Part shown: piece after piece, positions 1 to 8,330 of the stretch
Position numbering within the stretch: position 1 is the stretch's first letter
Layout: the number at the start of each line of letters is the position of its first letter
DNA from: Pyrodictiaceae archaeon
Lineage (GTDB): Archaea; Thermoproteota; Thermoprotei_A; Sulfolobales; WANQ01
Direction of reading: 5' to 3'
DNA length: 60,011 nucleotides
Assembly: GCA_015521735.1 (NCBI GenBank)
Contig: WANQ01000037.1
Location: 1-60,011 of the forward strand
The notes under the pieces: model-generated
The model's input: the letters and a program-made list of their open reading frames with translations, nothing else
Told to the model about the DNA's origin: nothing
Databases searched by the model: none
Position numbers and translations under genes: made by a program

Positions 1-289
1 GAGCATAGAGATTACGCCATAAATTTCTTGATAATTATGAATTAATTGCAAGAGCCATGTACATAGTACTATATAGCTTAACATATCTTAATGGTTAAGA
101 TTAGTTATGAATTAGATTATTACTTTATTAATCGTATATTCTATGCTTAGTGGTACATTATTTCAATTACTTTCGTGAAACATTAGTGTTAGTAATTCTA
201 ACTAAGCTATTTAGATGGATCTTAGTAGAAATATTTTAATACTAACAAGTTAATACTGTATACTGAACATAAATGGTAGGGAATCCTAA
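1..289. other. Intergenic region upstream of the peroxiredoxin
   Basis: No convincing gene is seen here. One plus-strand frame stays open from base 1 to a stop at 43-45 and could be the last codons of an upstream gene, but 14 codons cannot be identified. The stretch is very AT-rich. It contains the inverted repeat at 85-101 and a 10-base direct repeat, TTATGAATTA, at 35-44 and 105-114. A Shine-Dalgarno-like GGTAGGG lies at about 275-281, just before the peroxiredoxin reading frame. Confidence 0.5.
85..101. repeat. 7-bp inverted repeat with 3-base centre
   Basis: The arms ATCTTAA (85-91) and TTAAGAT (95-101) are perfectly complementary around TGG. The element lies about 190 bases before the peroxiredoxin frame, so a regulator-binding site is possible but not shown. 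Such repeats also arise by chance in AT-rich DNA. Confidence 0.35.
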
Positions 290-978
290 ATACCTGGTCA
301 GATACCTCTAATAGGTGAAAAATTCCCTGAATTAGAAGTAATGACTACACATGGGCCCAAGAAGTTGCCCGACGACTATAAGGGTAAGTGGTTTGTATTG
401 TTTAGTCACCAGCTGATTTCACACCAGTGTGTACTACGGAATTTGTTGCGTTTGCTAAGAGGTATGAAGACTTTAGGAAACTTAATACTGAACTCATAGG
501 ACTAAGTGTTGATAGTACATTTAGCCACATTAAATGGATTGAATGGATTAAGGAGAAACTTAGTGTAGAAATACCCTTCCCAATTATAGGTGATCCGCAA
601 GGAAACGTTGCTAAGAAACTCGGTATGCTTCATGCAGAATCAGCTACCCATACAGTTAGAGCAGTCTTCGTAGTAGATGATAAGGGTATTATAAGGACAA
701 TACTATACTATCCATTAAATCTAGGTAGACTAGTAGACGAGATACTTAGAATAGTTAAGGCTCTACAAATAAGTGACAAGTATGGAAGAGCTATACCAGC
801 AAACTGGCCCAACAATGAGTTAATAGGTGAAGCAGTAATAGTGCCTCCAGCAGCAACAATACAGGAGGCTAAGGAGAGATTAGAAAAGTATAAGTGCTAT
901 GACTGGTGGTTCTGCTACGAAGAAGTAGTACCAAAAGAAGATGTAGAAGAAGTTAGAAAGTTCCTAGAGAGCCTCTAA
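290..978 (+). pseudogene. Peroxiredoxin (archaeal 1-Cys/Prx6-like type), frameshifted and without a standard start codon
   Basis: This gene encodes a thiol peroxidase that would reduce peroxides in the cytoplasm. Frame 1 (290 to about 410) reads [16 protein letters not shown] and continues to KWFVLFSH; the second frame begins VCTTEF, with the peroxidatic Cys at 430-432. The family reads [15 protein letters not shown] here, so one C is missing from the CCC expected near 409-411, which shifts the frame. The initiation codon is also abnormal: the position where the family has ATG is ATA (290-292), 8 bases after a GGTAGGG Shine-Dalgarno, and a TAA lies immediately upstream at 287-289. The first in-frame ATG is at 341. 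The C-terminal [10 protein letters not shown], with its two extra cysteines, is typical of archaeal peroxiredoxins. Repaired length would be about 229 residues, normal for the family. The cause is either real decay or a sequence error. Confidence 0.8.
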
Positions 979-1022
979 ACCAGCTAAGTAGACTTGAAAA
1001 CCACATATAATTCCAATACAAT

Positions 1023-1029
1023 GTTTTTT
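1023..1029 (+). terminator. T-run terminator after the peroxiredoxin
   Basis: A TTTTTT run about 45 bases after the peroxiredoxin stop resembles the U-tract terminators of archaea. It lies before the promoter region of the flavo-diiron gene, so the two genes are probably transcribed separately. Confidence 0.35.
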
Positions 1030-1096
1030 ACCTAGCACACAAAATATTTCCTGTCTACATATTTTATTAGAATCTAATTCTCCTTAACATTACCTG

Positions 1097-2320
1097 GTGT
1101 ATGAGCCTGTGCTCAAAACCAATGTATTTAAGATTACAGGGAATACCTACTTACTAAGATTAGATGATACTGAGACAAAATTCTTTGAAGCTCTATGGTG
1201 GATACCTGAAGGAGTAACATATAATGCTTATCTATATGTTGATGAAAGCGCCACCATCCTATTTGATACGTGGAAAAAAGGTTATTGTGACTTATTCCTG
1301 AATACTCTATCTAAAATAGTAGATGTTAAGGACATAGACTACTTGGTTATTCACCACATGGAGCCCGATCACAGTGGCTGTATTCCACATGTATTAAAAA
1401 GAAATAGTAATGTCAGGGTTCTAGCCCATCCACTAGCCAAGGACATGATTAAATCATTTTATAGTATAAATAATATGAAGTTTAAACCTGTAAGAGACTT
1501 AGAGGAGGTTTCTCTAGGTAATGTAAAAGTTAAGTTTATGTATACACCATGGCTTCACTGGCCTGAAACAATAATGTCCTACCTAGTCAATGAGAAGATA
1601 TTGTTTAGCGGTGATGTTTTTGGTAGTTTCTCAATACCAGAACACGTTGTTGTAGATAGAACCACGGTTTCAGAAGAATACATTAAGTTTATGCGTAAAT
1701 ACTTTATAGACGTAGTAGGCTTCTATCGCCACTACGTAGAGAGGAATTTAAAGAAAATACTAGACTTGAAATTAGATATAGAGATTGTTGCACCACTCCA
1801 CGGCGCGTTATGGAGTGATGTAGATCTTGTAGTAAGTTATTACATGAAATGGGCTAGAGGCGAGGAATCCGCTAATAAGATAGTCGTAATATATGCGTCA
1901 ATGTATGGTTTTGTTAAAGAAGCTATAAACAAGTTGATTGAACTAATAAAGGCACGTGATAAAAACGTGGAGATAATAGTATACGAAATTAGTGATTCAA
2001 GGCGAGCTGAAGTAAGTGATATACTAGGTGATGTCATAGATTCTAGAGCAGTCATACTAGGTGCGTCAACATACGAATCAAGAATATTCCCTTACATTGA
2101 GTACATCGTAGATCAACTAAAATACAAGGCTAATTCAGCTAAGCCATTGATAATAGTATCATCATATGGTTGGGGAGGAGTAGCTGGTAAGCTTATTAAA
2201 GATAAGTTATCATCTACACAGTTCAATATAATTGAAGTAATAGAGTTTAAGGGAAAAGTTAATGATAAAGTAGTAAATGCATTTAAGGAAGCAGTAGACA
2301 AGCTTCTACACACTAAATAG
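1097..2320 (+). CDS. fprA: Flavo-diiron protein (A-type flavoprotein, FprA family)
   Basis: This cytoplasmic enzyme reduces O2 to water (some members reduce NO) and protects anaerobes. An N-terminal metallo-beta-lactamase-like domain (about 1-250) carries the diiron site: H87, E89, D91 and H92 in HHMEPDHSG, then His in WLHWPE, Asp in FSGDVFGSF and His in APLHG. All the usual ligands are visible. A flavodoxin domain follows (about 255-400), with the FMN-binding loop in YASMYGFVKEA. There is no C-terminal rubredoxin, so electrons must come from a separate donor. At 407 residues it is the usual length. The start is GTG. It sits between a peroxiredoxin and a rubrerythrin fusion, which supports a role in oxygen detoxification. 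Confidence 0.93.
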   Translation: MYEPVLKTNVFKITGNTYLLRLDDTETKFFEALWWIPEGVTYNAYLYVDESATILFDTWKKGYCDLFLNTLSKIVDVKDIDYLVIHHMEPDHSGCIPHVLKRNSNVRVLAHPLAKDMIKSFYSINNMKFKPVRDLEEVSLGNVKVKFMYTPWLHWPETIMSYLVNEKILFSGDVFGSFSIPEHVVVDRTTVSEEYIKFMRKYFIDVVGFYRHYVERNLKKILDLKLDIEIVAPLHGALWSDVDLVVSYYMKWARGEESANKIVVIYASMYGFVKEAINKLIELIKARDKNVEIIVYEISDSRRAEVSDILGDVIDSRAVILGASTYESRIFPYIEYIVDQLKYKANSAKPLIIVSSYGWGGVAGKLIKDKLSSTQFNIIEVIEFKGKVNDKVVNAFKEAVDKLLHTK

Positions 2321-2339
2321 TAGAAGGTTTCAAGTAAAA

Positions 2340-2368
2340 TCACCTTATATTCTTCAACACTAAGGTGA
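2340..2368 (+). promoter_or_regulatory. Hairpin covering the ribosome-binding site of the rubrerythrin-VIT1 gene
   Basis: The arms TCACCTTA (2340-2347) and TAAGGTGA (2361-2368) are perfectly complementary around a 13-base loop. The right arm contains the Shine-Dalgarno AAGGTGA for the GTG start at 2375. If transcribed, the stem would hide the ribosome-binding site. The pairing is seen directly; any regulatory role is inferred. Confidence 0.45.
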
Positions 2369-2374
2369 GCTAGC

Positions 2375-3514
2375 GTGGCATCTTCTAGTAATAAGATTAG
2401 TGAGAGAGAAGTAATAGAATATGCTAAGAAGTCGCTATTAGACGAATTGTACTCAGCAGCAATATATGTAAGGTTAGCAAAGATTTTTAAACGCAAGAAA
2501 ACAATCGAGCGTTTTAAGAAAATGGCTAAAATGGAGGCTAGACACGCAGAGTTCTGGATAGAATTCTTGAAACGAAGAAATATTAATGTAGAAAATATAA
2601 AGATTAATACCATCACAGTTATGTTTAAGACAATATTGTATAGGATATTAGGTGAGGCATCAACTCTAAAGCTAATGGAGTTAGGTGAAAGAGAAGCTAT
2701 AACAGTCTATTCAATACTATTAGAATCACCTTATCTTAGTAGTGATGAAAAAGATAAGTTAAAGAAAATACTTGAGGACGAACTGTTACATGAACAAGAG
2801 ATAATGGAGGAGGAAGAAGTATTCAAGGAGTTTACTGAGCATATAAGGGATGCTGTTCTAGGTATGAGTGATGGATTGGTAGAAGTATTGTCTGTTGCAG
2901 CAGGTTTAGCTGGTGCCTATGGTAACCCATTGAACGTGGCTATAGGTGGTACTATTGTTGGTATTGCTGGCGCTCTGTCGATGGGGATAGGAGCATTTAC
3001 TAGTGTTAGAGCTCAGAGACAAGTACGTATGGGTGTATTGTATAGGGTAAGGTTAATGGCTAAACACGTATATCATCTATTACGTAACCGTATAGTTGAG
3101 TACATGGTTCGTAAGGGATTCAGTAAACATATTGCTGAAAAAGTAGCAGAGGAGTCATTAAAGAACAGGGAGTTATTGGAGAAGATAATTGCTGAAGAAG
3201 AATATGGGTTAAGAGAAGAAAGGCTTGAAAATCCAGGTAAGGCAGGCTTCTACACAGGAGCATTCTATATCTTAGGAGCTCTTGTACCATTAACACCCTA
3301 TTACATGGGATTCAGTATACCCTTAGCTCTACCAGTATCATTTATAATAGCTGCAGTAATGCTTGGTTTCATGGGCTTCGTTATAGCAGTATTAGCAGAG
3401 ATAAGTATTAAGAGAAAAGTATTAGAACTAATACTGTCTGGTTTAGGTTCAGCTACATTAACGTTCCTGATAGGTAAGCTAGCATCCTGGATCTTTGGAA
3501 TAGAAGTTGAATAA
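2375..3514 (+). CDS. Rubrerythrin-like diiron domain fused to a VIT1/CCC1-type membrane domain
   Basis: This is probably a membrane iron (or manganese) transporter or sensor that stores or moves iron during oxidative stress. The N-terminal part (about 1-145) is a ferritin-like four-helix region with repeated metal-ligand patterns: E and YAS in LLDELYSAAIYV, EARHAEFW, and ELLHEQEIMEEEE. The C-terminal part (about 150-379) is VIT1/CCC1-like, beginning at the typical DAVLGMSDGLVEVLSVAAGL, with hydrophobic segments near 170-205, 290-315, 320-345 and 355-375. The GTG start follows AAGGTGA by 6 bases. The gene is 54 bases downstream of fprA and probably belongs to the same unit. The fusion is known in archaea; the transported metal is inferred. 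Confidence 0.87.
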   Translation: MASSSNKISEREVIEYAKKSLLDELYSAAIYVRLAKIFKRKKTIERFKKMAKMEARHAEFWIEFLKRRNINVENIKINTITVMFKTILYRILGEASTLKLMELGEREAITVYSILLESPYLSSDEKDKLKKILEDELLHEQEIMEEEEVFKEFTEHIRDAVLGMSDGLVEVLSVAAGLAGAYGNPLNVAIGGTIVGIAGALSMGIGAFTSVRAQRQVRMGVLYRVRLMAKHVYHLLRNRIVEYMVRKGFSKHIAEKVAEESLKNRELLEKIIAEEEYGLREERLENPGKAGFYTGAFYILGALVPLTPYYMGFSIPLALPVSFIIAAVMLGFMGFVIAVLAEISIKRKVLELILSGLGSATLTFLIGKLASWIFGIEVE

Positions 3515-3520
3515 GAGCTA

Positions 3521-3949
3521 TTACTCCTTTAATATATCTAGTATGAGAGCTGGGCAAACTCTTTTCACGCCATTTATCTTAGATATTTCATCGTGAATTC
3601 TAGCTAACTCCCTACTATCATGAGCCCATATAATTGCTATTATACTATGATCTCCAGAAGTTAGTGCAAGAAAGTTTACGTAATCCTTGTTCTTGAGTTC
3701 TTCTAAAACATTGAATAAATGCTCTGGTTCTGAATCTATGCCCGTTATTGATACTGCATTATAGCCTAGCTTCTTAGGATCAACTATTATAGTATACTTT
3801 TTTATAACACCTAGTTGTTCAAGCTTTCTTATTCTCTTAAGTACGGCTACATCACTTATACCAAGTTTACGTGCTATGTCCGTGTAGGGTGTTCTTGAGT
3901 TTTCCTTTAACATGTTTATTATCATTAAATCCTTATCATCTAAGCTCAT
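3521..3949 (-). CDS. Lrp/AsnC family transcriptional regulator
   Basis: This is a DNA-binding regulator of 142 residues. The N-terminal winged helix-turn-helix (about 3-60) has the family pattern DKDLMIINMLKENSRTPYTD followed by IARKLGISDVAVLKRIRKLE. The C-terminal RAM-type domain (about 65-140) probably binds an effector and forms an oligomer. It converges on the rubrerythrin-VIT1 gene with 6 bases between stops. It lies just downstream of the small Cys protein gene, so the minus-strand genes SOR, CETCG protein and Lrp may form one unit. The effector cannot be read from sequence; control of the neighbouring stress genes is a guess from position. Confidence 0.9.
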   Translation of the reverse strand: MSLDDKDLMIINMLKENSRTPYTDIARKLGISDVAVLKRIRKLEQLGVIKKYTIIVDPKKLGYNAVSITGIDSEPEHLFNVLEELKNKDYVNFLALTSGDHSIIAIIWAHDSRELARIHDEISKINGVKRVCPALILDILKE

Positions 3950-3968
3950 CGCCTATTACCTGTCTTGA

Positions 3969-4325
3969 TTAACTTATGCCTACTACGTTATTATTCTTAA
4001 CCTTTTCTACTTTGAATACACCTATTCGGCGTGTACTATGGATACCTTCTGGCTCAATTACGTTTATAAGCTCGTTATCTACTCCTAAATCCTCTAAAAC
4101 ATATTTGAAATCCTCAATCCAATCGTATAAGCCACAAGTTTCACAGTAAGTGCCATCGAACTCTACGTAAATTAAGTCATTCTCTACCTTACTAATTTTG
4201 GCTACTGCTTCAGGTGCACGAATCCTATTGTATTCTTCAACTGCTTTCTTTAAGATCAGTCTTAGCTCGTTTAAGCTGAGTCTAAACTTCTTTCCGGGTA
4301 CACTAGAATTCTTATCATAGGGCAT
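3969..4325 (-). CDS. Conserved-looking hypothetical protein with CxxC
   Basis: I do not recognise this 118-residue protein. It has no signal peptide or membrane segment and mixes predicted helices (about 18-40 and 66-82) with strands. The striking feature is CETCG (about residues 61-65), a CxxC that could bind metal or act as a redox pair, followed by LYDWIEDFKYVLEDLG. The ATG start is clear. It lies on the minus strand between a superoxide reductase and an Lrp-type regulator, 54 bases after the SOR stop, which suggests a role in oxygen or iron handling. That role is inferred from position only. Confidence 0.6.
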   Translation of the reverse strand: MPYDKNSSVPGKKFRLSLNELRLILKKAVEEYNRIRAPEAVAKISKVENDLIYVEFDGTYCETCGLYDWIEDFKYVLEDLGVDNELINVIEPEGIHSTRRIGVFKVEKVKNNNVVGIS

Positions 4326-4379
4326 ATTTTAAAAACACCTTATGATGGTTAGGGTTTACGTAATCATATGGATGCGTGG

Positions 4380-4754
4380 TTATTCAACTTTAACTTCTTT
4401 TCTAGACTCCCATAGTCCATGGAGGTTGCAGTAGCTTAACGCATATATAATGCTGTCTTTATTCAGCTTTACTGTTAGCTCTAGTTCTGGTTCAGAGTAC
4501 ACTGGTGTTAGTGATACAGAAGCTAATAGTATTGGGTTGAAGGGCCTATCCTTCTCATATACGTATACTTCTATTCTACCTATGTAGTGTTCAACTTTAT
4601 TAGGATGAGGTCCTACACGTATTCTTATCTTAAATGGTTCACCTGCTTTTACCTTATCCGGTACTTCTATCTTAGGCGTATGTGATTCCACCTTGGATAC
4701 GGCTTCTCCAGATGCTGTTTCAGGAGTATATATTAGGCTTCCAAATGCCTTCAT
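4380..4754 (-). CDS. Superoxide reductase (neelaredoxin-type, one iron)
   Basis: The enzyme reduces superoxide to peroxide without forming O2, in the cytoplasm of anaerobes. All expected ligands of the catalytic iron are visible: E23 and H25 in VESHTPKIEVP, H50 and H56 in GPHPNKVEHYI, C109 and H112 in YCNLHGLWE. There is no N-terminal desulforedoxin domain, so it is the single-iron class. Its 124 residues match that class. The product, peroxide, would be handled by peroxidases such as the neighbouring peroxiredoxin, which is broken in this sequence. It is the first gene of a minus-strand group with the CETCG protein and the Lrp regulator. Confidence 0.92.
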   Translation of the reverse strand: MKAFGSLIYTPETASGEAVSKVESHTPKIEVPDKVKAGEPFKIRIRVGPHPNKVEHYIGRIEVYVYEKDRPFNPILLASVSLTPVYSEPELELTVKLNKDSIIYALSYCNLHGLWESRKEVKVE

Positions 4755-4816
4755 GTGGTTTCACCGAGTTATATAGTTGGTTTGACAAATATAAACTTTT
4801 AGTTATATTAAAATAT

Positions 4817-4837
4817 ATGGTTAGGAATACTAACCAT
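4817..4837 (-). terminator. Stem-loop over the sfsA stop codon
   Basis: Perfect 8-bp arms ATGGTTAG (4817-4824) and CTAACCAT (4830-4837) surround a 5-base loop. The element overlaps the last codon and stop of sfsA and on the minus strand is followed by TATATTTTAAT. A terminator for sfsA is the simplest reading; an operator for the superoxide reductase gene just downstream is an alternative. Confidence 0.4.
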
Positions 4838-5558
4838 TTAGCCTAATTGGTAGGTCATCCTTATCCAATACTATAGTATTTTTAAATGGATCATAGTATA
4901 TGCTTATAGCCTTAACTATAACACCCTTGTTCACTGCCTCTTTTACTAAGTCATGTATTTCTGGATCCACATACTTATTTGGCATGAAGCCTTTAACTCC
5001 TGGTAAGCCTGCTACGAATACAAGTACTGTATGCATTCCACGCATCCTCAATTGTATTAATGTCCTTATATGCCTTCGTCCACGAAGAGTAGGAGTATCA
5101 GGATATAATGCAAACATTTCATTACTTACTGCTACAGCACTCTTCAATTCAACATAAACTTCGCCAAGATCTCTACACCTTAACTTGTAGTCTATAATAG
5201 ACTTATCTATCCTTACGTTTTTCCTAGAAACAATGCAGTTCTTAAGCCATGGAAGAATGTTATTATTTACTGCTACTTCATAAGCTCTCTCTTGTACTCT
5301 TGTATCAACAATAGCAGCTTTACCTCCATATTCAATAGCAAATAAGTTAAACTTGGTTTTCCTAGGAGTTTTGGACTTTTCAATACTTATGCAATAACAC
5401 TTTTTACCTTCTTTAACGAGGTTGTCGAGTTTACCTGTATTATGGAGATAGGCGTATTCTTCTCTACCATTTACAAGTACCTTGACGACAAACTTGTTTA
5501 AACGTTTAAGTATAATACATTCTATGTCATAGTTTAAGCTAAGTAGTTCTCTCAACAA
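4830..5558 (-). CDS. sfsA: SfsA family protein (sugar fermentation stimulation homologue)
   Basis: The family is recognised from LHNTGKLDNLV in the N-terminal OB-like part and from the nuclease-like core: YVELKSAVAV (about 141-150), FALYPDTPTLRGRRHIRTL and VLVFVAGLPGVKGFMPN. These resemble the catalytic D/E-x-K region of restriction-type nucleases. The biochemical role in archaea is not established. Length (242) is normal. The start is TTG at 5558. A minus-strand TATA-like ATATACTTA at 5582-5590 places the transcript start almost at the TTG, so the mRNA may be leaderless. It is divergent from the S13 operon. Confidence 0.85.
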   Translation of the reverse strand: MLRELLSLNYDIECIILKRLNKFVVKVLVNGREEYAYLHNTGKLDNLVKEGKKCYCISIEKSKTPRKTKFNLFAIEYGGKAAIVDTRVQERAYEVAVNNNILPWLKNCIVSRKNVRIDKSIIDYKLRCRDLGEVYVELKSAVAVSNEMFALYPDTPTLRGRRHIRTLIQLRMRGMHTVLVFVAGLPGVKGFMPNKYVDPEIHDLVKEAVNKGVIVKAISIYYDPFKNTIVLDKDDLPIRLNG

Positions 5559-5581
5559 ATTATCCCTTGATAGCTCTCTAT

Positions 5582-5630
5582 TAAGTATATAGGGTCTGGT
5601 AAGAATTTTAGGTCATTAAGACTTAAATAT
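5582..5630. promoter_or_regulatory. Divergent promoters of sfsA and the S13 operon
   Basis: A plus-strand TATA-like CTTAAATAT at 5622-5630 would drive the ribosomal operon beginning at 5715. A minus-strand ATATACTTA (bases 5582-5590) lies about 27 bases before the sfsA TTG. The boxes are placed as expected for archaeal promoters; no transcript data are available. Confidence 0.45.
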
Positions 5631-5714
5631 TGTATTATTAATCTCCTAGACAGCTAGGCGACGATAACTGGTTTAGGGATTAAGAGTAAGATAAGCTATG
5701 AGTAGGCGTTAACT

Positions 5715-6167
5715 ATGTCTTCACAAGAATTCCGCTATATCGTACGTATTGCCGGAACAGATATTGATGGTAGGCTTAAGACAGCTTATGGATTAGCTGA
5801 GATTAAGGGGGTAGGCTATAACCTAGCAGTAGCTTTATGTAGAATGCTGGGAATAGATCCAGAGAAAAGGATAGGCTTTCTTACGGATGCGGAAATAAGA
5901 AAGATAGAATCAGCATTAGAGGATCCTAAAAAGATTGGTCTTCCCTCTTGGATGCTTAATCGTAGAAAAGACTATGAAACTGGTGAAGATAAGCATCTTA
6001 TAGGAGCTGACTTAATATTCGTTGTACGCCAAGATATTGAACGTGAGAAAAGAATTAAGAGCTGGAGAGGTATAAGACACGCACTTGGACTTAAGGTTAG
6101 GGGACAGAGAACCCGTACAACTGGTCGTACAGGTATAACAGTTGGTGTTAAGAGGAAGAGAAAGTAG
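5715..6167 (+). CDS. rps13: Small subunit ribosomal protein S13
   Basis: S13 binds the head of the small ribosomal subunit and contacts the P-site tRNA. The N-terminal helix-two-turns-helix region includes DIDGRLKTAYGLAEIKGVGY. The C-terminal basic tail GLKVRGQRTRTTGRTGITVG is the S13/S18e signature. Length (150) is typical for archaea. It opens the S13-S4-S11-Rpo3 operon, 12 bases before S4. Confidence 0.97.
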   Translation: MSSQEFRYIVRIAGTDIDGRLKTAYGLAEIKGVGYNLAVALCRMLGIDPEKRIGFLTDAEIRKIESALEDPKKIGLPSWMLNRRKDYETGEDKHLIGADLIFVVRQDIEREKRIKSWRGIRHALGLKVRGQRTRTTGRTGITVGVKRKRK

Positions 6168-6179
6168 TGGTGAAACATA

Positions 6180-6695
6180 ATGGGTGATCCAAAGAAGCCT
6201 CGTAAGACTTGGGAAGGTCCAAAGCATCCATGGAAGAAAGATAGGTTAATGGAGGAAATGGAGCTTCTAGGAAAATACGGTCTACGTAATAAGAGAGAGA
6301 TTTGGAAGGCCAAAACCCTCCTAAAGAAGATAAGACATAGAGCTAGATCCTTGCTAGCATTACCCCCCGAAATTAGAGAAAAAGCTGAGAAAGAGCTACT
6401 ACACCGCTTATACGAAATGGGTCTTTTACCAGAAAACGCTACACTTGACGATGTACTAAGACTTACGGTTGAGAACATACTTGATAGAAGACTACAAACA
6501 ATTGTTTACAAGAAGGGGCTAGCTAGATCACTAGCACATGCTAGACAACTAATAGTCCATAGACACATAGCAATTAATGGTAGAATAGTTAATGCTCCAG
6601 GATACCTAGTGAAAAGATACGAAGAAGATCTCATAGACTATGCTCCTACAAGCCCATACTATGCTAAAAGACTTGAAGCATCCCAATCACAGTAG
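6180..6695 (+). CDS. rps4: Small subunit ribosomal protein S4
   Basis: S4 is an early 16S rRNA-binding assembly protein. The S4 RNA-binding fold is seen in the C-terminal half, with [20 protein letters not shown] followed by [20 protein letters not shown]. The N-terminal part is rich in basic residues and helical. At 171 residues it is the usual archaeal/eukaryotic (S9e-like) form. It lies between S13 and S11 with short gaps, in one operon. Confidence 0.97.
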   Translation: MGDPKKPRKTWEGPKHPWKKDRLMEEMELLGKYGLRNKREIWKAKTLLKKIRHRARSLLALPPEIREKAEKELLHRLYEMGLLPENATLDDVLRLTVENILDRRLQTIVYKKGLARSLAHARQLIVHRHIAINGRIVNAPGYLVKRYEEDLIDYAPTSPYYAKRLEASQSQ

Positions 6696-6710
6696 TTTAG
6701 GTGAAAGACT

Positions 6711-7112
6711 ATGGCATTTCATGCTCGTGAACTCAAATGGGGTGTAGCCCACATATATAGCTCCTTAAACAACACCATAGTCCACATAACGGATTTAACT
6801 GGTGCAGAAACTGTTTCTAGAGCAAGTGGTGGAATGGTAGTAAAAGCTGATCGCGAAAAACCTTCTCCCTACGCAGCAATGTTAGCAGCTAGTCGAGCTG
6901 CACAGCAAGCAATGGAGCGTGGTATAGTAGCAATACACATCAAGGTACGTGCACCTGGAGGACATGGTCCAAAAACACCTGGACCTGGAGCTCAAGCAGC
7001 TATAAGAGCTCTAGCAAGAGCAGGCTTCATAATTGGTAGAATAGAAGATGTAACACCAATACCACATGATACTACTCGTAGACCTGGAGGAAGACGTGGT
7101 AGAAGAGTCTAA
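6711..7112 (+). CDS. rps11: Small subunit ribosomal protein S11
   Basis: S11 lines the platform of the small subunit near the mRNA exit. Recognised from [20 protein letters not shown], the conserved [15 protein letters not shown], and the C-terminal [19 protein letters not shown]. Length (133) is normal. Its stop is close to the Rpo3 start. Confidence 0.97.
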   Translation: MAFHARELKWGVAHIYSSLNNTIVHITDLTGAETVSRASGGMVVKADREKPSPYAAMLAASRAAQQAMERGIVAIHIKVRAPGGHGPKTPGPGAQAAIRALARAGFIIGRIEDVTPIPHDTTRRPGGRRGRRV

Positions 7113-7135
7113 GTGTGTGTAGAGGTTTGCTGGTA

Positions 7136-7954
7136 TTGGATGTAGAGGTATTAGAGCATAGTGAAAGGCATATAAAGCTCCTAATTAAGGATGCTCCACT
7201 AGCTTTTGTTAACGCTATTAGGAGGATATGTATAGCTGAAGTACCATCCATGGCTATAGACTATGTTTACTTCTTGGAGAATAATAGTCCCCTATATGAT
7301 GAAATAATAGCTCATAGGCTAGGATTAATACCCTTAACATCAGATAGAGCTTTAGAAAAATATGGTCCACCAGAAGAATGTCGTGATAACGAGGAAAGAG
7401 AAGACTGTTACACAAGGCTTTATCTTGAAGTAGAAGCCAAGGATACTACCAAGGTAGTTTATAGCGGCGACATGGTGTCTGATGATGAAGACGTTAAACC
7501 AGTATATGATAAAATACCCATTGTAGTACTGGGCCCTGGGCAAAAAATATCGTTTGAAGCTAGAGCTAGACTAGGTAGAGGAAAAGAACATGCTAAGTGG
7601 TCTCCGGTTTCAGTAGCAGTACATAAGTACGTACCGAAAATAACAATAGATTACGCTAAATGCCGTGCACCAGAGTGTAGTAAATGTGTTAGTGTTTGTC
7701 CTAAAAAGGTCTTGGAACTAAATAAAGATAAAATTATAATAAAGGATGTCTTATCGTGTAACATATGTAGGCAATGCGTAAAAGCATGCCCATTTAATGC
7801 TATCAAGGTATCATGGGAGGAAGGCAAGTACGTACTGTATATAGAGTCAACAGGTGTTTTAAGGTCTGAGCGAATAGTTTTAGAAGCAGCAAAAATACTA
7901 CGTGAAAAGGCTGGAAAACTGCTAAGTGAACTCGAAAAGGTAGGGGATAGTTAA
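7136..7954 (+). CDS. rpo3: RNA polymerase subunit Rpo3 (RpoD) with ferredoxin-like domain
   Basis: Rpo3 dimerises with Rpo11 to start RNA polymerase assembly. The alpha-like part includes [20 protein letters not shown] and [13 protein letters not shown]. Inserted in it is a ferredoxin-like domain with two cysteine groups, [14 protein letters not shown] and [12 protein letters not shown], each able to hold one [4Fe-4S] cluster. Two starts are possible: GTG at 7115, or TTG at 7136 with AGAGGT 9 bases upstream. I prefer 7136 because the protein then begins MDVEVLEHS, as in the family. The stop overlaps the L18e ATG (TTAATG), so the two are translationally linked. Confidence 0.95.
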   Translation: MDVEVLEHSERHIKLLIKDAPLAFVNAIRRICIAEVPSMAIDYVYFLENNSPLYDEIIAHRLGLIPLTSDRALEKYGPPEECRDNEEREDCYTRLYLEVEAKDTTKVVYSGDMVSDDEDVKPVYDKIPIVVLGPGQKISFEARARLGRGKEHAKWSPVSVAVHKYVPKITIDYAKCRAPECSKCVSVCPKKVLELNKDKIIIKDVLSCNICRQCVKACPFNAIKVSWEEGKYVLYIESTGVLRSERIVLEAAKILREKAGKLLSELEKVGDS

Positions 7955-8316
7955 TGAAGAGGACTGGGCCAACAAACATAGTATTAAGGAAAACAATTAG
8001 GTTATTGAGAAAATATGCTAGAATGTATAAAGCACCTATCTGGGCTGACATAGCTGAGAGACTAGAAGCACCAAGAAGGAAAAGAGTAGCTGTAAACGTG
8101 TCAAAGATAAATAGATATACTAAGCCAGGTGATGTAGTAGTAGTACCAGGCAAAGTACTAGGTGCAGGTGTAATAACTCATCCCGTAACAGTAGCAGCTA
8201 TAGCTTTCTCTGAATCAGCTATTAGGAAAATCAAGGAGGCTGGTGGAAGAATTCTACATATCCTCCAACTAGTTGAGGAAAATAAGAAGGGCTCTAATGT
8301 TAAAATAATAACGTGA
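7954..8316 (+). CDS. rpl18e: Large subunit ribosomal protein L18e
   Basis: This large-subunit protein of the L15/L18e fold is recognised from [39 protein letters not shown] and [20 protein letters not shown]. Its 120 residues are the family length. It overlaps the Rpo3 stop by one base and is followed after 14 bases by L13, in the usual archaeal order L18e-L13-S9-Rpo10-S2. Confidence 0.96.
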   Translation: MKRTGPTNIVLRKTIRLLRKYARMYKAPIWADIAERLEAPRRKRVAVNVSKINRYTKPGDVVVVPGKVLGAGVITHPVTVAAIAFSESAIRKIKEAGGRILHILQLVEENKKGSNVKIIT

Positions 8317-8330
8317 TCTAGGTGTAAGAT

